From Lepidurus packardi (Eukaryota; Arthropoda; Branchiopoda; Notostraca; Triopsidae): 64,000 nt of DNA. Positions 46,300-58,100 of the stretch are shown here, piece after piece (position 1 is the stretch's first letter; each line of letters starts with the position of its first letter). The stretch lies in the NCBI GenBank assembly GCA_023053545.1, contig JAKZAN010000002.1, positions 5,316,375-5,380,374 on the forward strand, in the 5' to 3' direction. The position numbers and the translations under genes are program-made. The notes under the pieces were generated by a model, which saw nothing but the letters and a program-made list of their open reading frames with translations, did not search any database and was not told the DNA's origin.

Positions 46300-46902
46300 T
46301 CTAACATTGTGTTTACTGTATTTCATTGCTGTATTCTACATTGTGAAGTTTTCTTTTAATTTTACAATCGTTCTGGTTTCATTGGATCCTTGTTGTCAAC
46401 ATTATACGGACAGAGACGAAATTTTCTGGGATTTTTTCCGAGTAGCAGTTCACGAGTTAAGGGTCTCCAAACTTCTGGCCATGACGGCACGAACGTGTCG
46501 TTGCGGGGCTAATGGCGCTAGTGTACCACGGTTATTGTTTACTTCAGTGCTTAAATCAATAAGAGAAAACGGCTCGGATTATGATGGATCCTTGTTGCCG
46601 ACATTGTTCTAATAATAACGTATTATTTTTTTTAAATTTCCGAGTAACAGTTCGCGAGTTATGGGTCTTCAAACTTCTGTTCATGACGACACGAAAGTGT
46701 CGTGTCGTGGCTTACGGTGCTAGTTACTGTTTACCACGGTTACTGTGTACTTCCAGGCTTGAATTAATAACCAAAAGCTGTCCTAATGACTTAGATGCTG
46801 ATACATCTATTTAATCCAAGCCGCGTGATCCTAATCTTTGAAACTTTCTTTCTTTATTAGCTTAATTTACTTCTTCATCCATAATGGAAAGAAAAATGCA
46901 TT
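46300..46902 (+). repeat. dispersed repeat, long copy 2
   Basis: Near-identical to 14331-14940, in the same orientation and with the same pair of internal cores (near 46440-46530 and 46640-46730). It is flanked on both sides by a 161-163-bp direct duplication that the 14-kb copy lacks. The short internal open frame is also conserved. High similarity between the copies suggests recent movement or a recent segmental duplication. Confidence 0.85.
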
Positions 46903-46908
46903 ATGAAC

Positions 46909-47071
46909 TTTTTGGGTGTTTTAAAGAGTCTGTGAAAGAAATACCCCTTCCTCCCAAGAAAGGTTACGGATTTCAAAATCCCGCCTTCTTCCACTAGACA
47001 AATTTATGCCGGAGAAGGGTAACCCTTGGACTAGGTTGCCCCCCAAAAGGGGGCAACGAAAGACCCAAACT
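46909..47071 (+). repeat. 161-bp direct repeat, right copy
   Basis: This is the right-hand partner of 46137-46297. It is far too long for a normal target-site duplication, so it suggests tandem duplication with insertion between copies, or unequal repair. Confidence 0.9.
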
Positions 47072-49605
47072 CGAAAATCACTATTCCAGGGTGGGATTAA
47101 AACGCCAAAAAAAACTATTTGCATTTCCACCTCGAAGCCAAGTTATCGACACTAAACAAGCGGATTTATAGCTCTGGAACCATCACATTTGTATTCGACG
47201 AGACTGAACATACATTCCTGTACCGCCAAAGACCACCCCCAACTGTCCAACTTGTCAACAATTTATCCATAATGGCCAGAAAAACTGCCTGCTCATCATC
47301 CATAAATCCGCGAAGCGAGTTAATAGTTTGAGAGGGTAAAAATTCAATTTTCCCTGTGGCTTTTTCGTTCCTCTTTTCTTCCCCCAATTGCCTTTTCAAA
47401 CTTTGACATGTGCGATATTTATCGCCCGCTTTTGTTTCACAAATAATAGTACTCCTCCACGACCAAAAACTGCCCCTGAACCTGCCTTGGCAACCAAAAA
47501 CGGGGTGGGAAGATACCCCCAAGCTGAAGTATTTCCCATAGAACATAGAGCACACATATTGCCTACCCTGTTAGTCTTGTAAAGATTCATTCTTGTAAAG
47601 ATTCACTCTTGTAAAGATTCACTCTTGTAAAAGAGTCAAAGAGGCTCTTGACAGAGCCAGTCCAAGAGAGCATCTGTGTCATTTCATTGTTGGGGTCGTT
47701 CCCTTATGTTGTGGTTATGGTTGTGGTGACTTTTCGGCAGGCCCAAGCACACATCTACTCACAAGGACGGCCCCTTTTGGGTACCAGAGAGGACAAATCT
47801 GCTAAACCTGAACTTTTTTCAAGGAGGGCCGGCGGAGCCCCAAGAAGCACTCTATAAAAGATATACACATCATCAAAAGGTATAAGGTTTGTTCTAATCT
47901 CACGTCAGATCAGTGTGTGGGTAACCGAACAAGAAGCAAACTACTCGTGAGAAAGTTGGACTCTGTCTCTTCCCGTTGTGGCACACTAATCTCGTCTCTC
48001 TCCTTGTCTCTTCCTCTCCAGGAGCTTTTTCGGGCCGCGTCATCTTCGTCATAACTTGTGGGGGTACTTTCAAGCTGCTATACGTTAAAAGAGAGACTTA
48101 ATATCCCACAAGAAAGACAAGAGTTGTTTTCCTTTCATGCTTTGCTCTCATACATCTCTTCGCTATACATGGTAAGAGAAAAGATGCCAACGTGAGCGAC
48201 ACAGAGCTCAGAAGAGGAATTTTGAGCGAATCAACGCTAGTGATCTTAGGGTGAACGGAGAACGTCGGGAGCCAAACATCTTAACTTGGAAAAAAAGAAA
48301 AAAAAAGGTCTTCATTTGGTCCAGTCGGATATACGACACAGACCGATCCATCAACATAAAAGCTCGCGAACAGCGACGGTCAACGGCCAGCAAAAAAATA
48401 AAAAAAAATTATAATAATAATAAAAAAAACTTGTGACAACGAACACTACTTCTCGAGAACCGTAATTAGAAACCGCTTGCTGCCCACCTGAGTGTACACG
48501 TGAGTACATGTGAAGCCAATGCTTCGAAGGTATAACTCGTCTTCGCTAAGAATGAAAATGGCCAACCGTTTATAGGCCCTAATAGCTTGCAATTAACCTA
48601 AGGAATGCTAAAAGGAAAGTACGGGAATTTGACATGATTTTGTCCCGCTCCCTTCCTAACGTACGAGTTCCCGTTCAGTCCCATGAATTTATCGCGTTTG
48701 GTGATCATGTGTGACTGTAAAGCAACTTTTATAGAGAAGGGCAGTTCTTTGTGCAGGTGGATCGACTCTTTCTAGTTGCCTTAGCACTCTTTTTATATCT
48801 TTGAACTCTTTGAAAAGCGATTGCTTCATGTATGCAGGGCATGGTTCCATTTGGTTCCTTCTTGGCTCCATTTGAGGCGAATATTCTGCACACACATGGA
48901 GATGGTTACCCTCATCAGTCACCACTTACGTTAGGTTAGGGTAAAAAAAATTTGAATTTTTTTTTTAAAAGGAGCAGCAGCATCAGTGGTAGGCATAACG
49001 GTGAATTCAGCTCTCGCATTTGGGAGAGCCCGAATAGCCATCTCAACTTGGATAACAAGAACAAGAACCACCAATTCCTGCAGATGTCAAACAGGAATTT
49101 TAACAAATTAGCTATGGCGACTCAGCACCTGCACATTATATAAAGACATCACATAACCCCACATGTGCCAAGGAATTACTAAGTGAGCTTGTTGGGGTCC
49201 CTGCTCTCTTATTGGATCCACTTTTCCCTCATGTTTTTCATAAAAGGAGATTCGATTCTTTCGGAAAAGCGCGACGTGACAGACTCACACACGTGTGGTC
49301 TGCTAATGGCTTTTATTTTTGCTTTAGAAACTTGGGGGGGGGGGGGGGGGCTTTACAAAATGGAGACAAGTGCGAGGAACAAACGAGGGGCAAAGCGTCC
49401 AAGCCGAACGAAGAGATTAAGGGGAAGAAGCTAAATGACACACCGTGCAATACACTGTGCTATGTGTGTGTATATTGGGGCTTGTTTGGTGGGGAAGGTG
49501 GAAAAAGGTTAAAGGGAGGCCGGGGGCGGACACGTCTCTTTCTTAACGATGTTGATAGTTGATGGGTTCACGCTTAACAACACCATGTGTGACTGGCCAA
49601 AAGTT
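47072..49605. other. region without recognised gene
   Basis: The longest frame is a minus-strand one at 47166-47555 (129 codons, GTG start), ending with WTVGGGLWRYRNVCSVSSNT. Its last 70 residues look fairly protein-like but have no domain I recognise and no splice partner. Other contents are a triplicated TTCTTGTAAAGATTCA-type motif near 47586-47632, a TTAGG string near 48930 and a G-homopolymer of 18 bases at 49333-49350. Confidence 0.4.
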
Positions 49606-50441
49606 GGCCGGCTCGTAAAGTCCGCAACAATCCATCACTAATGCCAAGTGGCTTTTTTTTCTTATTTTATTTTTCTATTTTTTTTTCTTTTATTTCCTAC
49701 TATTTTTCAAACATTTTTTCTTATTTTTTTAACATTTTTTGAATATTTTTTATTTTTTGAATATTTTTTCTTATTTTAAAATAGGTTTCTTATTTTTTAA
49801 AATAGTTTTTCTTATGTTTTGGATATTCTTCCTTAGAAGGTGATAGCAAAGTTATCAGCCCAATTGAAGTAAGCGTTTTGGGCGATGCATTCGAAAAAGA
49901 ACATTCGTAAAGACGTTTATTTGAAGTTACTGGTTTGCGAGAAATGAACGCGGTATAGGCTGATTAAGGAGATCTTCTAATACATGTTTTGGCCGGCTCG
50001 TAAAGTCCGCAACAATCCATCACTAATGCCAAGTGGCCCTTTTTTCTTAATTTTTTTTTTGCTTTTTTTTCTTTTATTTCCTACTATTTTTCTTATTTTT
50101 TAAACATTTTTTCTTATTTTTTAACATTTTTTGAATATTTTTTATTTTTTGAATATTTTTTCTTATTTTAAAATAGGTTTCTTATTTTTTAAAATAGTTT
50201 TTCTTATGTTTTGGGTATTCTTCCTTAGAAGGTGATAGCAAAGTTATCAGCCCAATTGAAGTAAGCTTTTTGGGCGATGCATTCGAAAAAGAACATTCGT
50301 AAAGACGTTTATTTGAAGTTACTGGTTTGCGAGAAATGAACGCGGTATAGGCTGATTAAGGAGATCTTCTAATACATGTTTTGGCCGGCTCGTAAAGTCC
50401 GCAACAATCCATCACTAATGCCAAGTGGCCCTTTTTTCTTA

Positions 50442-50472
<31 letters not shown>

Positions 50473-50998
50473 TTCTTTTATTTCCTACTATTTTTTCTTA
50501 TTTTTAAAACATTTTTTCTTATTTTTTGAATATTTTTTCTTATTTTTTGAATATTTTTTCTTATCTTTTGAATGTTTTTTCTTATTTTTTGAATATTTTT
50601 TCTTATTTTTTGAATATTTTTTCTTATTTTTGAAAATTTTTTCTTATTTTGTTCTTATTTTTTTTGAATATTTTTTCTTATTTTTTGAAAATTTTTTCTT
50701 ATTTTTTTGAATATTTTTTCTTATTTTTTGAAAATTTTTTCTTATTTTTTCTTATTTTTTTTAATATTTTTCCTTATTTTAAAATAGGTTTCTTATTTTT
50801 TAAAATAGTTTTTCTTATGTTTTTGGGTATTCTTCCTTAGAAGGTGATAGCAAAGTTATCAGCCCAATTGAAGTAAGTTTTTGGGCGATGCATTCGAAAA
50901 AGAACATTCGGAAAGACGTTTATTTGAAGTTACTGGTTTGCGAGAAATGAACGCGGTATAGGCTGATTAAGGAGATCCTTCTAATACCATGTGTTGGT
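49606..50998. repeat. three-unit tandem array with T-rich core
   Basis: Three units start at 49606, 49991 and 50383. Each opens with GGCCGGCTCGTAAAGTCCGC and AACAATCCATCACTAATGCC, passes through a T-rich core, and ends with AGAAGGTGATAGCAAAGTTA, GGGCGATGCATTCGAAAAAG and GAGAAATGAACGCGGTATAG. The end segments are almost invariant while the core is about 150 bp in units 1 and 2 and about 390 bp in unit 3, expanded by repeats of TTTTTTCTTATTTTTTGAA. The expansion is simple-sequence slippage within an otherwise conserved unit. Confidence 0.92.
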
Positions 50999-52380
50999 GC
51001 GTATTTCCTGACGGAAGCAGGTGTCAGTCGAGCGTCGTTTTGTATGTACGTTGATAGTTGATAGGGAAGACGAAGCTAGGCGTGATAGACGCGGACACGT
51101 GGATAGCAACGCATTGTTATCGTAGCGCGTAAGGGTCTTGCTTGGTTTGGTATCGAACGACTAACAATGCGAGTATCAGCTTTTGGGGCCCCTTTTGGAC
51201 GTCCTACTGCTCCTTTCTGTATGTAATTTCTAGAGTTGTAGAGTGCGTCAGGTTACGCGGTGGTAACTTTAGGTTACGCTGAGTTACCATTGTTAGCTTA
51301 CAAGGTAGCAAAACGAACGATAGCTCCGAAAGGGGTTTCTAGAGGGAGGACGAGGAGACGATCCAAATCAGCAAATTAGGATAGGTTTTTGTGCCAGTCA
51401 TAGTAGTTAAATCCGAGTGACACGTGGCTCCAAGAATGCCAGGTCACCTGTGTTTAATTCTTAACTAATGAGCTCACGTTACCACACCTGATCGCAGCAG
51501 AACAAAGAAACGTGCGCCGCTAGAAAAGCGCTCCCCTTTGATACAACCTTTACACAATGGCGGACAGGGACATGAGTGGGAGCAACGGGAGTCCAAAGCA
51601 CTGAACGGAAGAGAGAAAGGAGTTCTTGCCAGGAATTTTACAAGGAAACCGGGACTTCCTCTGAAAACTTAAAAGTATACTCTCAACCACGTTTGGTGGA
51701 ACGAAACCCTGATTGGCATTGTTAATGAAAACTTGCTTAGAGCTGTCAATCACTAGGTAAAGCGAATACGCGAACGACAAGAAAAAGACCCAAAACCACT
51801 TCCGTTGCAGTTGGATTTAATTTGCGATAAGTTATTTATACGCAGGTATTAGCTAGAAATAACTTTATCAACAATGAAATTCAGCGACTCAAGCTCGTAT
51901 AACGCTATGTTTGGCTTATCGTTACGACAGCTTCCGCAGGAAAACTCAAGGTGTTCGCAAATTGTTTGTAACCTCGTACACCATCCGAGTGTGAAGTAGA
52001 TATTACTTCAGATCTTGATAGTCGATATTTGCTTACAACCTGCAGAAGGTTGGCAAACGAGTTTAGGTTTAACTTGTTATGCATGTTACTAAACTAACCA
52101 GAAATCAGCAACTATACTTCGCAATAAGTAAAGCTGGCACAATTAACCGACAATAGAAAGGAATACTAGCACAAATACAAAGAGTAAACTCAAAGTTCAA
52201 AGTTAGCTTCTTCCACGCTGCTTTTGAAATTCCGTCTAGAAATTCGGTTTCCTTACTATTACGGAATACCACATATCACAAATTTAAAAAGAGTAGAAAA
52301 GTAGAAAAAATAATAATAAATTATAGTAATAATAAAGCATTTTAACGTTTAAAAAAAAAAATAATAATAATAAAAAAAAT
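50999..52380. other. region without recognised gene
   Basis: Non-repetitive sequence with no supportable exon on either strand. Near 51235-51300 a GGTTACGC/GTTACC motif occurs three times. A (AAT)n-rich stretch at about 52305-52380 abuts the tRNA gene. Confidence 0.4.
52371..52380 (-). terminator. RNA polymerase III T-run terminator
   Basis: Eight consecutive T on the minus strand (A-run at 52372-52379 on the plus strand) directly follow the tRNA-Gly 3' end. Four or more T is the usual pol III stop. Confidence 0.8.
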
Positions 52381-52451
52381 TGCACATGCCGGGAATCGAA
52401 CCCGGGCCTCTCGCTTGGGAAGCGAGAATTCTGCCATTGAACTACATGTGC
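52381..52451 (-). tRNA. tRNA-Gly(CCC): tRNA-Gly (anticodon CCC)
   Basis: The minus strand folds as a complete 71-nt tRNA. The acceptor stem GCACATG pairs with CATGTGC, followed by discriminator A. The D arm starts GTTCAATGG. The anticodon stem CTCGC/GCGAG holds the loop TTCCCAA, so the anticodon is CCC. The T arm is CCGGG-TTCGATT-CCCGG. The D arm and TTCGATTCCCGG supply the A and B boxes. A run of eight T on the transcribed strand just after the 3' end is a good RNA polymerase III terminator. No intron. Confidence 0.97.
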
Positions 52452-53820
52452 TCCTTGGAAAGTTGATCCTGTTACCTATAGATGCAACGCGCTCAGTTAG
52501 CGAACGTTACATTGAATAACTAGCTGAAAAGTAAATATAAGTTAATACAAAGTTTAAAAGACTTTATTCCAGACTAGGAATGCGAAAAATAGGCGAATAT
52601 AAAACAGTTTTATAAAGTTTTCAAAAGAGTTTTCCTCCAAAGTTTGAAGTTACAAGTTCAAAAGTTAAGAGCTTAAGAACTTATAAGTTCAAACTTTGGA
52701 GAAAAAACGGATGCTCTTTTCGGATAAAATCAAGTCGCCGTCTAAAGGTCGCCTGGCTTTTTTCGGTTTCTCTCCAGAGTCCCATAACTCAAACTTTTTC
52801 CGTAATATGTCACCCCTTCCGAGTCATTTCTTCCCATCTTCCCCATTTTTAGTTGAGTTTGGAATCTCCTTTCACGCCTTCCACGTTTCCCTTCCAAGTT
52901 CGCACGCATATGTGGAGCACGTTAAAAGCCCACAAGTCGCTCAGCATGCATATGTAATAGAACGCCTTTCCTTCCCCCATAACCGGCGCGACCTTATAAT
53001 TCATCGTCATTAAAAAAAGTGAGTTCCTGCAATAAAAGACTTGCTCTGGGAATAAGCTTACAAACTTGGCAAAGGGACCACCCCGTTAGAATTTCACACG
53101 CCGAGGGTGAAGAAAAATGCGGGACGCATTCCTCAAGAAGATGGAACTAACTAGAGCGCCTTACGAGTTATGCAAAAAAATGCGTACATAAAATAGCTTC
53201 TATGACTGCTCCATAACTCCCAGAGGTATTTCGAGCCTTGGTGGTGCGTTTTATGGCCCGCTTTTTGTGCTTACAAGCCTACAATGATCAACATTAAAGC
53301 TTTTATGGATTCAAACGTAGTTTTAAATTCAAACCTACAATATCTAAAAGATCTTGATCGAGAAAATAATGTTCTGGGTGCGAAGTTTTGGCTCAGAAAC
53401 AAACCGGCGTGAGAACAAAGATTGAAAACATGCTTTTCAACAAAAACAAACACTTTTACGGCAAGAAACAAACAGTTAAGACTTACGCAACACATACGAG
53501 ACCGTACATGTAAAGAGCCATTGACACAAGACACCAACTATGCAAAATTCAATCGAAGAATCGTAAAAAAAACTACTGGTAAACAGACAATGCCGCGGTT
53601 TGGCTCCAAACTGGGATAAAGCAAAAATGGCGTGTAAGCTGCGACCACGCCATCTATTAGCAAGGTCTACAACTACGTGTATAGATTCATATTGGCGGAA
53701 ATCTGAGTAAGGCTGGGTTCCTCAGAAAGAGTACTCGGAACTGAGAATTACGGAGATGACAGACATCCTTTATGCACGCACGCGCAGAGACTACAACGGA
53801 AAGAGAAGAACCGAAGGCAA
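52452..53820. other. region between tRNA-Gly and flotillin-1
   Basis: No gene is seen. A 105-codon plus-strand frame at 52696-53013 has no ATG start and no domain. Sequence near 52600-52700 contains an AAGTTC/GAACTT-rich palindromic stretch (AAAGTTTGAAGTTACAAGTT and similar). The 3' untranslated region of flotillin-1 is expected in the right part. Confidence 0.4.
53648..53660 (-). promoter_or_regulatory. CTCF-like motif downstream of flotillin-1
   Basis: On the minus strand the 13-mer CTAATAGATGGCG, followed by TGG, fits the AGATGGCG core of arthropod CTCF sites. The identical 13-mer lies on the opposite strand at 61659-61671, at the other end of flotillin-1. It lies 161 bp beyond the flotillin stop. 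Only the motif is observed. Confidence 0.35.
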
Positions 53821-55015
53821 TTAACCTCCTGCGCAAATTACACTCAATAACTTGTTTACTTTGCTTAGATCCACTCCAGTCATGGCTTTAACCACTTCCG
53901 GTACTTTAGCCATGATGTCGAACACCTCTCCGGACAGCTTAGCTGCTCCAACAGATCCTGAAGGACAACGAGGCCACGCCGTATGTAAATTAGGAATAAT
54001 TACGCATGCTTTTCAATCTAGTCAACCTTCGCCACTTGAGACCATGGTGATTTTCTTCGCCTGAGACATAGGTGCAGAAATCTCAGCTGCCACTTTGGGC
54101 ATTACGGCCAGCATCATCTCGATCATAGCAGCTTCCTTGTACTCGTTATACGCCAGGGCTTTGCGAGTCATTTGCTCAGCTTCAGCTTTCGCTTTAGCTT
54201 CGATCGCAAAGGCGTCAGCCTCTCCTCGCAGACGAATCGCCTCCGCTTCAGCTTCGGCTTCCAAAACTACACGCTGACGATGAGCTTCCGCCAGTTTCTC
54301 GAGTCTAAAAGATAAACATCCATAAGTTTACACCATAAAATCCCTTAAAAGATGACAAACTAGTGGAAATAGAGACTGAAAGTCGTTTTTTTTTACCTAT
54401 ATTTCTCCGCTTCAGCTGGTCTGCGAACTGTAGCTTCCAACTCACGTTCGCGGCGCATAATTTCTTGCTCTTGCACCAAAATTTCCTGGGTCCTTTCCAC
54501 AACTTGAATCTGCATTTCTTCCTCACGCAAACGTTGCTTGGTCTTGGCTGCTTGGAGATCGTAGGCCAATTCCGCCTCAGCTTTCTACGCGAAAGACACG
54601 TTTAACTTCTCCCACACTGTCAACACACCAAACAAAATTATACCTTGACTTGCACTTCTTGATCGTACAGGGCCCTCTTAATCTCAAAGTCACGCTGAGC
54701 TTTCGCAATGTCAATGTCATTCAACAACCTTCCGATTCATAAGACAATAACAGACAATCAGGAAAGGAGCCAACACAACCCCCGTATAATTACCTAGCTG
54801 CCACACGCTCTTCTTCCGCAACAGCTTCTTTAATCTGGGCGTCACAACGCGCTTCGGCTTCGCCAATACGAGCATCGCGTTTGACCTCTGCCGTACGGGC
54901 CATTCCCAATGCTTTCAAGTAACCCTATTCAAAACAGAAACGAATTACTAATACCTAAACATAACAACTAACTAATATCAATAACTAACTAACAGGCCAA
55001 AAATCTATCTATCTA

Positions 55016-55108
<93 letters not shown>

Positions 55109-58100
55109 TTGTGTACTAAATGTAAAAAATAGAACTAAAATATTATATTCAATTAAAATAATGTTAATAAATGTTAAACATGTTAAAATACTACAAAAAT
55201 AAACACGCCCAGATAACCAGGTGGGCAAAACTGGTCAGATTCAGGTTAAATAAGGACTCTTTCTCCCTCCTTAAAAAAGGAAATACACTAAAAATAACAC
55301 AAAAATAAGCCAAAATTACTTCATCATCGCGGACGTCCTTTAGAGTGTAGGATACAACGGTAATTCCCATATTAACCAGATCGGATGAAGCCACTTCGAA
55401 CACTTGGCGACTGAACTTCTTGCGGTCTTTGTAGATTTCCTACATAGAAGGGAAGAAAACAAAAAGACAGAATGCAATGATCGTTTACGACGCCACAAAT
55501 ACCAACCAAGCCCGGACATTTTAACATGAATAGCAAGGGGCTCATAGCCCAATAATGACACCCAAAGAAAGGGTTCACTTGCGGTTTTCCAGTCGTTTCC
55601 GCTTAGCATCAGTTGACTTATTCTTTGCTTAATAGAATAGCGTGTGAAGAACCTGTACAGATCTCGCACCCAAATGCACGCATTTTTGAGGTACTTTCCC
55701 TCTTACCCCCAAAAGTATCATGCGTAGAATCTAATTAACCGAAATAACTTTCCCAACCCCAAATCCCTTAAAAAATATTCCAAAAATCCTGCGTTAAACC
55801 ACTAAAAAAAAGCTGAGATTTCACTGCCCCGCAAGGTCACTTTCAGAATCACACAACATGAAACATTTTTTCGTGGCAACAATTTTGGCGTCACAGACCA
55901 TTTCCACCCGTTTTCATTCCAAGTATGGTCCCAAACATACCAAGTAAAACTTAATTAGTTGCAATTACAGCGTGGGAAAAACACGCTATATAATTAGCGC
56001 AAGTATCTAGACAAGTTACGACGCTTTTCCCGCGGATGGTCAACGAATCTGACTAAAAAGCTCCTTTTCCACTTACATGCAAATGAACTCCAAGCTCAAT
56101 GTCCGTATTATGCCTCCAAAGCAATCAATGGGTCTTTATACTCTTAACCAAACTTCACACGGATATATTACCACTCCCACCTACTTTTTTCTTCTACATT
56201 CCCCCTTTTTTACAGTCCAATAGAGCAATTTATCCAAAAAAAGGAAGAAACTTCCGGTTGAGCCTGACTGAATTAAACGACTTGTAAAATTTGTAGCCAG
56301 GTCCCCAGAACTCCGACTGTTTTACACGCCTATATCTTTGATTTATAAGACTATTTTCTTTTATTTCTGTTTTCCTCCTTAAATGAAGCCCTTAACGGGT
56401 AAAAGCCTAAAAAACCACAAAAGAAGAAAAACGAAGTAAAAAATCGTGTTTCTAGTGACACGTTTCTTTCCACCACGCGCCAAGTTGTAACTAACTTAGC
56501 AAACAAAACAAATGTTAGAAAATGGAATACCTTGGCTTCTTGACGCCACTGACGTATCCGTGTTAATGGTACCCAAGAGCTTCGTTTACTGTTTAAAGCA
56601 AGGAAACGCACAGTGCTCATAAAACAAGCATTGTAAGCCATGCCATAGCACCTACATGACGTCACGACCGAAAGTTTGAATGCCAATAACTCGTCAACGT
56701 GTTACCCCAGAAAACTTGGAACGAAGTTCGTCGTCCTTAGCATCATGTAGACTATAAGCATCCATCAAAATCTTAACACGTGATTTTGGTGGCTATAACC
56801 ACAGTATACAAACTGCATACTGTGGCTATAACCCACAAGCCTTGCTCAAAGTGACCATCAGGCTATAGGGACGCTAATTCAAGCGAAGCTGACTTTTACG
56901 TGTTTGGAATTCCCATATTTCCCCTTTTACGACAACATAATAACATATTCCCTCTAAGCCGGTTCGTATACGGTTAGTCCCCTATCAATAACCCCGTCTT
57001 TTCGCACCATACGTTCCCATACCTCTACTTCTAACTGTATCTACGCCCCAACACAAAAGGATACATTTCTTCCCTATTCTTCCATTGGAAAACAAACAGA
57101 ATGCGGAAAGCCAGATTGAGACCTCAAAGTCGAGCTTTAGCGTCACTCTCCGTTGCCAGCCACATATAATTACTCCGCGTTGAATAATATCAGCTCAGAG
57201 CCAATGATCCATGGGTGAAAAAACCATCTTCACCTCAAAGGCGAAGACATATTTCCACAATAAGTTTTCGCATCAAAATCGGTTTCTATCTGCTTTTGTT
57301 TTCTTTGTTTGTTTCGCCGTGCTTTTATAGAAACTTTCTGACATCAAGTGAAGGTAACGAAACAGCTGTAAGTTGCTACAGTAAAACGCTGAGCTGAAAC
57401 GTTGGATGTCCTAATCCGTAACGAAATAAAGGCTTCACATCTAAGAATTACACAAAAAAGTCTCACGCTGATCCCTGTCCAACTTCCGCTAGACCCCGTA
57501 AAGCCACTACCACAGTCTTAACACATATGGTCCCACCTCCAGGTTTCCTCTACCTTTTTTCTTACTCTAAATTCCCCGATGTTGTTGCAAAAACTCATCT
57601 CTTGCGTTTTCCAAAAACCAACCTTGCTCAACCACCTACGCAATCTCATTTTTTGCTTTATTTGTCGTGACCGTGTGTAGAAACGGCAATCTTTTTTACC
57701 TCACAAAAGTGGGTTAACGCATCGCTCTGTGAAACGAACGAAAAAGAAAGTTGTTGCATGCGCGAGCTTTATTTGGAAACGCACCACTAGAGTAAGGCAC
57801 CGTGACCTATGTCATTTATAACGCTTATGGGAAAATTGCTATGATATACTGTGAGGACGGCACCCACCAACAACCCCAACAATGAATTCTACAAGATTCC
57901 ACGCGAGAAATGAAAGTTTGTTGTCTAACCACTCTCCATGCTTCCCATATTTAGGCAGTAACCTTGCTAGAAACTGTTTTCGCTTTCTGTGCAAAGATGA
58001 AATCCTAATCATACCATTTAAACTGGTTTAATATTCAACGATTCAACCACAAATGAACCCTCGCAAAGTATCACTATATTTATTTCCAGAAAAGAGATTT

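Noticed and set aside
47166-47555. 129-codon minus-strand open frame
   Set aside because: GTG start, no domain recognised and no splice partner; partly protein-like, but I cannot support a gene.
52696-53013. 105-codon plus-strand open frame
   Set aside because: No ATG at its start and no domain; Phe/Ser/Pro-rich composition is typical of chance frames here.
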